Assembly (NCBI GenBank): GCA_025055115.1
Contig: JANWYJ010000071.1
Span: forward strand, 1 to 64,000
Source: Gemmata sp.
GTDB taxonomy: Bacteria; Planctomycetota; Planctomycetia; Gemmatales; Gemmataceae
DNA length: 64,000 nucleotides
Reading direction: 5' to 3'
In this document: positions 35,775-43,886 of the stretch, in pieces
Numbering within the stretch: the stretch's first letter is position 1
Layout of the letters: each line of letters opens with the position of its first letter
Notes under the pieces: generated by a model
Told to the model about the DNA's origin: nothing
What the model saw: only the letters and a program-made list of their open reading frames with translations
Databases searched by the model: none
Made by a program: the position numbers and the translations under genes

Positions 35775-37340
35775 TCACTCACACCGGACAAACAGCCCCA
35801 CGCCGCGGTAGCGGCCGGCCCCGACGACCAGAGGCCCACCGACTGGCTGCTGAAATGTCACACGAACATGGTAGCGCGGGTAGTTGATCTTTGACAGCTG
35901 ATACTCTCGGGCCAACGCCAAGCCGGGGTACCAACCCACGCCGCGATACTCCCACACCGCCTGGGCCATAATCGCCGACGGCCACCCGGCTTGGGCAAAG
36001 GCTCTGTGCAGCAGAGCCTCGAGACGCTCGTTGAGGCGCTCCAGTAAATACCGCTGGTGTGCGGCTGATGCGGTCCCTTCCGCGAGGCGCTTCTGGTACC
36101 TCCGCCGCAGCCGGTCGGGGTCGTCGTAACCGGGCAGAATCACCGGTGTGACGGTGGTCCACGTTCGGTGGGGCCGAAGAAATTCCTGAATTTGTGGGTC
36201 GGTGGTGGCCAGTTGCGCCAGCACTGCGACAGGTTGACCGTTTCGCTCGTCGATCAATTCCGCACCATTGAGGCGCCGCCGCAGGTCCGCAAACCCGTTC
36301 CAACCCGCCCAGCCCACGATCAGCACACGGCGAATGCTACTGACCCCTTGCGGCGTGATACTGGGTAGCGGCAGGAACATCAGTCGTTCGTTGGTCGTCG
36401 CCTGGCCATTTTTGTCATCGCCATGACCGAGGATGTGTTGGTCGATCCAGAGGCGGTTGTAGCCCATCTGTTCGGCCACACTGGCACAGGCATGACGCAC
36501 CATCCCGGCAACGGAGGCGACACGGTGAACATGGTGAAAAGGTCGGAACCGGCTCCGGCTGGGGTTGCGCTCGCGGTCGTCGAGTGTGCGCTGAATTTCA
36601 AACGCGGCCAGCGGTGGCCGTGGCGGTGCACCACCCCCGACAGTGGGTGAGTAATAGCAGGCCACCTCGAAATACGTCAGCGGCGGAACCGGTCGAAAAA
36701 CATCCGTACTCATGCGCTCCAAAAACGCGGCGTGCTTGTGCATGAGTGCGTCCAGCGTACCAGACCGCGGCACACGCAGCGGCAAGCCCCCGTGGGGTAC
36801 TTCATACCAGCGATGACCGGGCAATTGGTCGGCATCGCGTGCCGCCAGAAGAACAGCGTCGGCTGCAACCATGTCGATGCCCCAGCCCAAGTGGGTGATA
36901 CTCCGGGCAGCGGCTTTCAGCACTTCGAAGTGGGAACAACCTTCCGCTGGCAGCGGATACAGGTAATGCACCGCATCCCCCGCCAGATGGGTGGGCCGAA
37001 CGATCTTCTCCGTGCGTTTCACGGCGGCATCCACGATCCCTTTTTTGAACTGCGGTACCAGCAAATCCGCGGTGTTATCGGGAACGTACAACTGGTACGG
37101 GGCCGATGAGACGGTCCCTGAGGCCGCCACGATGGCTGGCCGCGGTTGGACTTCCAGCCACTTTAGCGCGGGGACGGCATACGTGAGCCGATGCCGCTCA
37201 TTCCAGCGCGCAGCCGCGGCCGCGACCAGCGCTTGAAAGAGCCGCAGCGGCGACGGCGGCCACTCCGGTTCATCACCATCACCGCGGCCATGACACAGCG
37301 GCTGCAGAAAGCGGACGGTGAAACACAAATGATTCGACAT
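35775..37340 (-). CDS. csb2: Type I-G CRISPR protein Csb2 (GSU0054 family, Cas5/Cas6-like)
   Basis: This 521-residue last gene of the cas operon has the family opening LCFTVRFLQPLCHGRGDGDEPEWPPSPLRLFQALVAAA. It ends with a RAMP-type glycine loop GAGRYRGVGLF after HVRVTFQQPVGGPL. In type I-G (formerly I-U) systems Csb2 is thought to combine Cas5 and Cas6 roles: binding the 5' handle and processing crRNA. The ATG at 37340 has GGAG 8 bases upstream and follows the csb1 stop by 13 bp. An in-frame extension to 37403 overlaps csb1 and is basic low-complexity sequence. Confidence 0.88.
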   Translation of the reverse strand: MSNHLCFTVRFLQPLCHGRGDGDEPEWPPSPLRLFQALVAAAAARWNERHRLTYAVPALKWLEVQPRPAIVAASGTVSSAPYQLYVPDNTADLLVPQFKKGIVDAAVKRTEKIVRPTHLAGDAVHYLYPLPAEGCSHFEVLKAAARSITHLGWGIDMVAADAVLLAARDADQLPGHRWYEVPHGGLPLRVPRSGTLDALMHKHAAFLERMSTDVFRPVPPLTYFEVACYYSPTVGGGAPPRPPLAAFEIQRTLDDRERNPSRSRFRPFHHVHRVASVAGMVRHACASVAEQMGYNRLWIDQHILGHGDDKNGQATTNERLMFLPLPSITPQGVSSIRRVLIVGWAGWNGFADLRRRLNGAELIDERNGQPVAVLAQLATTDPQIQEFLRPHRTWTTVTPVILPGYDDPDRLRRRYQKRLAEGTASAAHQRYLLERLNERLEALLHRAFAQAGWPSAIMAQAVWEYRGVGWYPGLALAREYQLSKINYPRYHVRVTFQQPVGGPLVVGAGRYRGVGLFVRCE

Positions 37341-37353
37341 GACCGTTCTCCGT

Positions 37354-38499
37354 CTACGCTTTGTTCTTGCTAGCCTTTTTGGTCTTGCCTTTGTCGCTAC
37401 CACTTTCGGTCACGTCCGCTTGGGCTTTCTCTTTCTCGAACGATATTTCGGCGTTGTTACCGACGCCGAACTTTTGCGCGGCTTCCGTCGCATATTGGAG
37501 AGCCTGTTCGTGGGTGATGGTGCACTCGCGGCGCGAGCCATCGGGATACACTTCCGCGAATTCCCGTGGTTTTTCGGGGTCGAGAACGAGCAGGCATCCT
37601 TGCCGCAAATAGCCCGACGGTCGGTAAGTGAATGCGACCAACGCCAGCCCTAGAATGTAGCGCTGCAGGGCCTGTGTTTTTTCGTTGGCGAGTTTCTCTT
37701 CGTTGACTGACTCCTTTTTTTCCTTTTGCTTTTCCTTCTTGTCTGGGCTTTTCTCCTCGCTGGCTTTGGCGCGCAGTAATCGCAGGGCGGCCAGGCTGAG
37801 GGTGGCATCGCGACGGATACCGCCTGTGGCGATCACGCCGCCGTGGGTCCATGTGGCCGGGACATGAATGAAGCCGCGCACCGCGTAAGCGTCTTTCGTT
37901 TTGGTGTCGGGGGGTTCATCCAGAAGCTTTTCTTGCACGTAATCGATCGCGGGGACGTACTGTGCCGACCGGTGGAGGGGTTGAACGTTGAAAGCCCGGA
38001 TGGTTGAAGCGACTAACCGCGGCAGCTTCGCCTGGGTATTGCGGGAATCCCACACACCAAAAACTAGCGATGTCGGGGCGATTTTCGCCAGCGGTTCCGC
38101 ATTCCCCGTCAGCACATCATGAAAGGCCTCTTGGAGCTTTTCCTGCAGCGACGAACAACGCACAATGGCATCGCCGGCGCGGTGGCCGGCGTCGAGCAGG
38201 TGGATGGTTTTATCACCCGCTTTGATAACGATTTGCGGAACCAGATGGCGATACTGTGGTTCCTTGAAAATTGGCTCGATGCGGTTGGCTTGCGAACCCA
38301 CGCTATCAATCAGGGCGACGCTGTTACCGTGGGCGTCGGTATCGATGTTGTACCCGCCCGGGAAGCCATCGCCGGCGGCAAAGGTGGCTGGAAATACCAC
38401 ACCATCGCGGCCTTCGACCGGCATGAGATATTCGCGAATGACCAGGGCCGTGGGGCCATCGGGTGACAAATAGTGGTCGAACTGAGCCAGATCAGCCAT
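37354..38499 (-). CDS. csb1: Type I-G CRISPR protein Csb1 (GSU0053 family, Cas7-like)
   Basis: This 381-residue Cas7-group backbone protein would coat the crRNA in the effector complex. It shows family segments SVGSQANRIEPIF, the central LVFGVWDSRNTQAKLPRLVASTIRAFNV and HVPATWTHGGVIATGGIRRDATLSLAALR. A strongly charged stretch (KASEEKSPDKKEKQKEKK) interrupts the C-terminal part and may be a flexible loop. The ATG at 38499 lies three bases after the csb3 stop codon, so translation is probably coupled, with GGAG within csb3. Confidence 0.9.
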   Translation of the reverse strand: MADLAQFDHYLSPDGPTALVIREYLMPVEGRDGVVFPATFAAGDGFPGGYNIDTDAHGNSVALIDSVGSQANRIEPIFKEPQYRHLVPQIVIKAGDKTIHLLDAGHRAGDAIVRCSSLQEKLQEAFHDVLTGNAEPLAKIAPTSLVFGVWDSRNTQAKLPRLVASTIRAFNVQPLHRSAQYVPAIDYVQEKLLDEPPDTKTKDAYAVRGFIHVPATWTHGGVIATGGIRRDATLSLAALRLLRAKASEEKSPDKKEKQKEKKESVNEEKLANEKTQALQRYILGLALVAFTYRPSGYLRQGCLLVLDPEKPREFAEVYPDGSRRECTITHEQALQYATEAAQKFGVGNNAEISFEKEKAQADVTESGSDKGKTKKASKNKA

Positions 38500-38502
38500 G
38501 AG

Positions 38503-39303
38503 TCAATCTCCACGCAAAGGAAGGGGAATGGCGGGACGGAAAGCTTTGTGTTTTTTCTGACCTGTCCGGAACCAATTCTCGAAGCGGTAGCCACGGCGGC
38601 CCGGGACTGCCAAGGCCCCACAGGAGGCGGCCAGGAGCAAGTTGGTCGGTAAGGGGATCGACCAGGTGAAGTAGTCGTAGACTCGGGCTTCTTTGGTGGG
38701 TACGGGTCGAGCCACTTGCAGGCCAATAAGGCACAACAACTCAACTGCGGGGTAGGCGGTTGTGGTCAGGCCCAGGTCGTTGGCTGAAAACCCCGTATCG
38801 CGCGAATGAGCGTTGGGCGCACGGCGGGCGTCGTAGTAGTAAGGTTCCTTTTTCTTGTCGGGTTCGTCCGCATTCATGACGACCAAACCCACATCGAAGA
38901 GATCGGGTTGACAGAATCGTTCATCATCCAGGGCGTGCTGCATGGCCTTAGCGATGCCGTAGCTTTCCATGGTGCCGGCCCACACTTTGAGGTCTTTGGC
39001 GCCGGTGCGGTCGGTTTCCCACCAATCGATGGACAAGGGACGAAACGGTTGACCGATAACAAATGGCGTGGCCAATGGATCGTCGCTGCGGGTGGGTGTC
39101 AATTGGGCGGTGGCGATGGCTCGGACAAGTTCCGCAAGAGTTCCCGGACAGTGGAGGTGAAATTGGCGGTCGTTTTCGGCGAATCCGCCTTCGGCTCCGG
39201 CCCAAAGTCGATCGGCCAGTTCCAACAGGCCGCAACAGGCGAAGAATTGACCCGGGTTGGTGGGGTCCACGTTCACACGGATCGCAGGATTCGCGGCAGT
39301 CAT
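38503..39303 (-). CDS. csb3: Type I-G CRISPR protein Csb3 (putative Cas8-like subunit)
   Basis: This 266-residue protein begins IRVNVDPTNPGQFFACCGLLELADRLW, typical of the Csb3/GSU0052 family, and continues with PFRPLSIDWWETDRTGAKDLKVWAGTMESYGIAKAM. Csb3 occupies the place of the large (Cas8-like) subunit in this subtype. The ATG at 39303 has GAGGAC upstream; an in-frame start at 39342 has no ribosome site. It is separated from cas3 by 449 bp of repeat-bearing sequence, so it may have its own promoter. Order cas3-csb3-csb1-csb2 equals that of the Geobacter reference locus GSU0051-0054. Confidence 0.85.
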   Translation of the reverse strand: MTAANPAIRVNVDPTNPGQFFACCGLLELADRLWAGAEGGFAENDRQFHLHCPGTLAELVRAIATAQLTPTRSDDPLATPFVIGQPFRPLSIDWWETDRTGAKDLKVWAGTMESYGIAKAMQHALDDERFCQPDLFDVGLVVMNADEPDKKKEPYYYDARRAPNAHSRDTGFSANDLGLTTTAYPAVELLCLIGLQVARPVPTKEARVYDYFTWSIPLPTNLLLAASCGALAVPGRRGYRFENWFRTGQKKHKAFRPAIPLPLRGD

Positions 39304-39752
39304 GACCGATTCGTCCTCGGGGCCGTTGGGGCGAGGCGGCACTCCTCATCGTTGCCGCTGACCAACAGCTATCAGTTGCAACCTTGTGTTGAGCGGTAGG
39401 TGCAGGGGCAGCTCTCAGGATCGTTCCCCATTCCCACCGCCCTCCGTGATCGTTGCCATCGTTGCCCATTCCCACCACCCCCCGGCATTTCGGTTGGCAA
39501 GAATCCGCCCTCCAGTCAGTAGACACCGGCAGTCGACACCGGCGGATAGCCCGGCAATGCTCCTCTCGGCGGCCACTGGGGCCAGACCAGGGGGAATCAC
39601 CGGCGTTCGCGCGCATCATCCGCCCCAGGTTTTGTGCAGGTTGACCGCGTTGTCGCGGATCAGCGGCGTTTGCCGGCGTTATCTTCATCATCGTCTGTTG
39701 TTACACGAAAAAGCCCTCATCGGTGGTTGCGGATCAGCGGCGTTCACGGGTG
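39304..39752. other. 449-bp gap inside the cas operon
   Basis: No gene and no CRISPR array. It contains the 74-bp-spaced repeat pair that copies the cas3 terminus, two CCCATTCCCACC words (39427 and 39465, 38 bp apart) and a near-palindromic GACACCGGCAGTCGACACCGG. Such a long gap between cas3 and csb3 suggests insertion or expansion of repeats within the operon. Confidence 0.5.
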
Positions 39753-39767
39753 TCATCCTTCGTCGTC
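39650..39767 (-). repeat. Direct repeat pair, 74 bp apart, copying the cas3 3' end
   Basis: CGGATCAGCGGCGTT is identical at 39656-39670 and 39730-39744, with continuing similarity (ATCTTCATCATCGTC against ATCCTTCGTCGTC). The second copy runs across the cas3 stop codon (39753-39755). A third, weaker copy (GGAATCACCGGCGTT) is near 39593. Confidence 0.75.
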
Positions 39768-42248
39768 GACGAATTGGGAGGGGTTGGCGCTGGCGGCCCA
39801 ATCGGCAGCCCGCAACAGCGATTCGAGGTAGGCCAAACCCCATCGGCCGTATTGCCGTTGCAAGCGGGCGAAGCGACGCGGAACTTCGGCGGCCATCCGT
39901 TCCGCCAGCGCTTGTGGTCGGTCCGGGTCGAAGACTTCCTCCTGTGGAAAATGCGGCCGGGCTCGGCCGTGGTGAGCCGCGATCAGATGCAGTACAAGGT
40001 CGCGGTGCTCACCGGTCAGTTCTTGGTCCACATCCAACAGCGAACCGAACTCGTGGCGGTAGGTTTCTGGCACCGGCAGGCTACGTCGGCCCGATTTGGC
40101 CAACCATCGTTGCGGGGAGTGGGCATTGCCCAGAACCTGTTGGAAGAGTTTGCGTCTCTTCCCATGATCGTGGTACTGGGCAGCCGTCCGAAGGGCCGAC
40201 GCCAGGGCCGGTTCGAGTTCTAATCCCGCTACAATACGTTCCGCCTGACGCACCACATCGGCGACATGAATTTCCCACAAAACCGGGCGCTGTGCGGATT
40301 TGTCCCCCTCATTGCGCCGGGTGAACCACTCCCAACGGCGTTCTTCCGCGTCCTCATCGTCGGCGGTCGAGAAAGTGATAGTGAGCAGGGCGTGCATACC
40401 CGCCGTTTTGGCTTCGAACTGTTCATCATCGCTCCAGACTCGCACGCGCTCCCCAGGGATATCGGCGATATCGAGCGAACCTTCGGTGGGGGCTTCGGCG
40501 CTGCCATCGAGCAAGCCTTGGCTGGTGAGACCGCCGACATACGGGGGCAGCAAGACCGTTTTCCCTTCGATCCGCTCCTTATTGTCTTTGGTAGTCAGCT
40601 GTGCGAGGGTGAGAACTTCCACCGTTCCGCTGTCGTCGACCAGCCACACCGGGGCTTCGGGATACCGTTGGGCGATTGTCGCCAGGTGTTTGAACGCCCG
40701 GTAACTCGGCTCCTTGAGCCATTCATGAGGTTTGAGGGGGTAGGCATCCAGGATATCGGCTGGTTGGTACATCTGCGACACGTCGCCTTGGATGAGCGCT
40801 ACTTCTTCCCGCCAGGCGACTTGCGTTTCCGGCGGTTGCCATTCGGTGGGTAAGCCGTGCAGGTACGGCTCGACGGCCGGCCGGCCGGGGAGTGGTTCGC
40901 GAATGGTCGTCAAAGCCCAGGCATCGAAGAGACTCTCGGTGACGGGCAGAATCAGCGGCGGCGGTGTAAAGGCTGCCTGGCGGCGCTGGACATCGAGGCG
41001 GTTGAGAGCCTCGGGGCTGGCCTCGCCGTTGAGGTCTGTCAGCAACTGGAGTGTTTGCTGACGCGCTTGCTCGTAAGGTGTGTCGTCGAACGCGGTGGGG
41101 TGATAGACATGAACTTCGCTCTCCGCACGCAGGCCGAAGCGATTGACCCGGCCCAACCGCTGCGCCATGCTGTCAAAGGGCGTCAGATCGCAGATGAGAT
41201 CATCTGCTGAGATGTTCACCCCCACCTCACCGGCCGCGGTACAAACCAGGTACACGGTGGGTTCGTTGGAGAAACCTTCCGGGAGGAAGCGCCGGAAGAT
41301 TGGTTCTTCGACCAAACGATCGCGTTCACGGCCACGCATGGTACCGGTGAGCGTCAGAACGCGCTCGGTGGGCAGTTTTTCAGCGATTTTGAGAACATCC
41401 TCAACCGTCCGTGCAAACACCACCACCGCCCGGTTCTTGTCCGCGAAGGTTTTTGCCTTTTTCGCCAGTTCCTCCGCCACCTTCTTGGGGTCTGCCAGAG
41501 CGTGCAGGTGCAGTTTTTTACAGGCTTTGATCCGTTGACGGACGACCTCATGGGTATTATCGGCGTCCGTCAGGCCGAATGCGGCGATATGGCCGCGGCT
41601 GGTGGCCGTCAGTTCCATAACATGCAACGGGCGGTAATCGGGACAGCGTCGTTGTTCATCGCGAATGGCTTCGAGGAGTTTCTGAAAAGCCGGTTCGAGA
41701 TGGGCTTCATCGTGAATCAAAAGTGTATCTTGACCGAGAAACCCCGCATGCAGCGGTTTGGCCTTCCCCCCCACACCGTAACCGCTGAAAAGCAAGCGGC
41801 TGCCAATCATATCGACGGTACCGCAAATGACCGCAGGGCGTGAAGGATCGGCACTCCATTCGCGGTTGTCGGCGAACTGCCCCCGGAGTGTACTGATAGC
41901 TAAGGGAAACTCGTTGGCCTGTGGTCCAGCGACGTATAACGCGCGCAGTCGCTCGTCAAGCCCGGCTTGGCGTAAGTGAGTGCGGTAGTTTTCGACTTCG
42001 GCGGTGGTTTGGTCGACCACAGTACGGCGATTGACGACGTAAACGAGCCGCCGCGGCAGTTTCGCACCATTGGCCAGGGCAATGAGCCACACGGCGATCA
42101 CCGCGGTTTTGCCCAGACCCGTAGGCAAGTTGCACGAAGGCGGGATGTTCCCCTTGGCGAACCAATCATCGTACAACGCCTGCTGCCACGGAAAAGGCGG
42201 ATGGCCAGTTAATTGTTGGAAAACGTGGGCAAATGATAGTTGTCCCAT
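39753..42248 (-). CDS. cas3: Type I-G Cas3 helicase with C-terminal HD nuclease
   Basis: This 831-residue protein is the target-degrading helicase-nuclease. Helicase motifs come first: Q/I region NLPTGLGKTAVIAVW, motif II LLIHDEAHLEPAF, motif III-like ELTATSRG and motif VI DSMAQRLGRVNRFG. The HD nuclease domain lies at the C-terminus (AAQYHDHGKRRKLFQQ, then HHGRARPHFP), the reverse of the usual Cas3 order and a mark of type I-U/I-G. The ATG at 42248 has AGGAG five bases upstream. It heads an operon with csb3, csb1 and csb2. Catalytic residues look intact, so the module could be active if an array exists elsewhere. Confidence 0.93.
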   Translation of the reverse strand: MGQLSFAHVFQQLTGHPPFPWQQALYDDWFAKGNIPPSCNLPTGLGKTAVIAVWLIALANGAKLPRRLVYVVNRRTVVDQTTAEVENYRTHLRQAGLDERLRALYVAGPQANEFPLAISTLRGQFADNREWSADPSRPAVICGTVDMIGSRLLFSGYGVGGKAKPLHAGFLGQDTLLIHDEAHLEPAFQKLLEAIRDEQRRCPDYRPLHVMELTATSRGHIAAFGLTDADNTHEVVRQRIKACKKLHLHALADPKKVAEELAKKAKTFADKNRAVVVFARTVEDVLKIAEKLPTERVLTLTGTMRGRERDRLVEEPIFRRFLPEGFSNEPTVYLVCTAAGEVGVNISADDLICDLTPFDSMAQRLGRVNRFGLRAESEVHVYHPTAFDDTPYEQARQQTLQLLTDLNGEASPEALNRLDVQRRQAAFTPPPLILPVTESLFDAWALTTIREPLPGRPAVEPYLHGLPTEWQPPETQVAWREEVALIQGDVSQMYQPADILDAYPLKPHEWLKEPSYRAFKHLATIAQRYPEAPVWLVDDSGTVEVLTLAQLTTKDNKERIEGKTVLLPPYVGGLTSQGLLDGSAEAPTEGSLDIADIPGERVRVWSDDEQFEAKTAGMHALLTITFSTADDEDAEERRWEWFTRRNEGDKSAQRPVLWEIHVADVVRQAERIVAGLELEPALASALRTAAQYHDHGKRRKLFQQVLGNAHSPQRWLAKSGRRSLPVPETYRHEFGSLLDVDQELTGEHRDLVLHLIAAHHGRARPHFPQEEVFDPDRPQALAERMAAEVPRRFARLQRQYGRWGLAYLESLLRAADWAASANPSQFVDDEG

Positions 42249-42771
42249 GACAGCTCCTGGATGTCCGTTGATTACGAGTTTACTGTTGGCTGAGCACTGC
42301 TGCAAACTCGGTAGTTGATAAATGGAGGGCTTCCAGGCCGTGCTGAACACGACAATCCTCTGATGGATGTGATCGACCCAGCTGCTGCGGACAGATGGTC
42401 GCTAGCGTTGGGCGAAACCGTCGAACTCTGGCTCTTGGGTAACCATCATCCTTGAACTTGACAGGCACAGAGGCCGCCAGCGTTGGGCGAAAAGGTCTGT
42501 CCCTGGTTCTGGTTGCTTGGCTCTGGTCCCCTTGCTCTGGTCGCCTCGCTGTGGTCGCAGACTGTCCAAAAACAGTGCGGACATCCAGAGCGATTGTTGG
42601 ACCGGCAATTACCAACAGCGTTTCTGGGACAAAACATGAGCAAAAGACATGATAGAAAGACAGACATGATCGATAGACCTGATGGAGCGGCGAAATGGCC
42701 GCGTGGAGAGATGGTAAGGCAAACGAACGTCCGTATAGCAACGAACGTCTGTATAACGAATCCCTGGATAG
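42249..42771. other. Region between tmRNA 3' end and cas3
   Basis: No gene or array is seen in these 523 bp. One 75-bp-spaced direct repeat lies here. It must hold the cas3 promoter, but none could be placed with confidence. No second copy of the tmRNA 3' end (an integration footprint) was found here or elsewhere in the window. Confidence 0.45.
42404..42492 (-). repeat. Direct repeat pair, 75 bp apart
   Basis: AGCGTTGGGCGAAA is identical at 42404-42417 and 42479-42492, with partial similarity on both flanks (CTCTGG/TTCTGG). Upstream of cas3. Confidence 0.65.
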
Positions 42772-43176
42772 TGGAGGCGCGGGGAATCGAACCCCGGTCC
42801 CGAAGTACTTCCGTGTTGGCTTCTACGTGTGTAGCCTGTCGATGTCCGGCATGCCTCCCGGGTGGGGATCATGCCGCGTTCGTGGCTGTGGGTTCCGGCA
42901 GGCAGGACCCCGCAGTCACTATCGGCCAGAATCTCTTAACAGGAACCGCCGCCGAAGCGGGACAGGTCGCCCCATCCCTCAAGTTCCTGCGAGCCTGACT
43001 TGCGTCCGCACCGGCATCTCTCAGGCGAAGACACCGAAGCGGCTCATGGCACTTAGGCCGCGAGAGAATACTGCGGTTCAGCAGTTATAGTGCGACCGGC
43101 TTTTTACGTGGCCAACCGATCAACCACGACACGCCACCAAACACTTCCGCTACCCGGTCGAAACCAAATCGCCCCC
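42772..43176 (-). ncRNA. ssrA: Transfer-messenger RNA (tmRNA)
   Basis: tmRNA rescues stalled ribosomes and tags the stuck peptide. The 5' end reads GGGGGCGATTTGGTTTCGAC and the 3' end carries a T-arm (CGGGG-TTCGATT-CCCCG) followed by CGCCTCC, which pairs with GGGGGCG over 7 bp. The discriminator A is at 42772. CCA is not encoded and would be added afterwards. The tag reading frame GCT GAA CCG CAG TAT TCT CTC GCG GCC TAA lies at 43082-43053 and gives AEPQYSLAA, with the typical LAA ending. Length about 405 nt. A candidate -10 box TATAAT lies 35 bp upstream. The 3' end faces the cas operon on the same strand. Confidence 0.93.
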
Positions 43177-43210
43177 TTGTGGGCGTCCTATCGTCAGATA
43201 GCTCATCCTT

Positions 43211-43239
43211 ATTATACGATTCCGACGGCTAGGAAAAAG
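43211..43239 (-). promoter_or_regulatory. Candidate tmRNA promoter
   Basis: On the minus strand a perfect TATAAT -10 box lies at 43216-43211. A poor -35 (CTTTTT, 43239-43234) is 17 bp upstream. Transcription from here would give a precursor with a 5' leader of under 30 nt. Confidence 0.5.
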
Positions 43240-43374
43240 TTCGCGCAGCCTCGCCGCGGCGATTGGCCTGGGTCACCAGCTGCCGCGGAGGCTGGCCGCA
43301 ACTGCGGCCCACGATTGGGCTTGGATCGCGATAGGGATGGCCCCCGCAGTTCCTGGGGGGGAGGTGGATGTCGA

Positions 43375-43535
43375 CGGTTGTTGAGTTGCAGTCGCGGACC
43401 CATTCGGGAAGAAATTGTCAAAACGCCGTGATTATTCATATGTTCAATGCCCACCAGCACTTCGGCGCGACATTCGAACTGGCGTCGATGTTTCCCGGGG
43501 AACATCGCGCCTCCAATCGACAGCCCCACCGCGCA
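43375..43535. repeat. Dispersed intergenic element, copy 2
   Basis: Partner of the element at 5585-5745, same orientation. The 20-base core is at 43456-43475. AAAACG (43420), TATGTTCA (43439) and AATCGACA (43515) occupy the same register as in copy 1 within 1-2 bases. Confidence 0.6.
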
Positions 43536-43548
43536 AGAGACGAGCCAA

Positions 43549-43653
43549 GGGGCTGTCCGCAAGTGGAACCTCCCAGCCGTCAAGCGGTCGACGCGATATT
43601 CACGGTAACGATGTGCGCCCAGGGGTTGTTCGCAAGTGGAACCTCCCAGCCGT
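43549..43653 (+). repeat. Direct repeat pair, 73 bp apart
   Basis: Segments 43549-43580 and 43622-43653 match at 29 or 30 of 32 positions; the core GCAAGTGGAACCTCCCAGCC is identical in both. Confidence 0.85.
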
Positions 43654-43738
43654 AACCCCGAGGCTGTGGTTTTCGGAGAAGACGTTGGCCGGCGGTGGCC
43701 GAGCTATTGTGCCACGCGATATGCCGGCGAAGGCCGCC

Positions 43739-43810
43739 CAGGCCGTGGTTTTCGGCGCAGACCAGGCCGTGGTTTTCGGCGCAGACCAGGCCGTGGTTTT
43801 CGGAGCCGAC
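43739..43810 (+). repeat. 24-bp tandem repeat, three copies
   Basis: Units at 43739, 43763 and 43787 (core CAGGCCGTGGTTTTCGG) are nearly identical. A degenerate fourth word (GGCTGTGGTTTTCGGAGAAGAC) lies near 43670. The length is a multiple of three, so a spurious open frame with QAVVFGAD repeats results. Confidence 0.85.
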
Positions 43811-43886
43811 GCTACCCGGCGGGTTCTGGTGCGGGGACAGTGCAAGTCACGAAGTCCAGCGACGCCCAACAACAGCCCACAGCTCT

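Larger units (their letters stand above)
43177..43886. other. 710-bp repeat-rich intergenic region
   Basis: No convincing gene. It holds the tmRNA promoter, the second copy of the dispersed element (43375-43535), a 73-bp-spaced direct repeat and a 24-bp triple repeat. Open frames across the region are made by the repeats (for example a tripled QAVVFGAD) and lack ribosome sites. Confidence 0.55.

Noticed and set aside
39304-39752. Possible CRISPR array between cas3 and csb3
   Set aside because: Only short imperfect repeats (CGGATCAGCGGCGTT twice, CCCATTCCCACC twice) occur. There is no regular set of identical repeats with unique spacers, and the same 74-bp geometry is found at many non-cas sites with other sequences.
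42249-42771. att-like duplicate of the tmRNA 3' end
   Set aside because: I looked for GGAATCGAACCCC-type copies around the cas block and elsewhere in the window and found none.
42609-43090. Several open frames across 42.6-43.1 kb
   Set aside because: They overlap the tmRNA gene, whose acceptor pairing, T-arm and tag frame are all clear.
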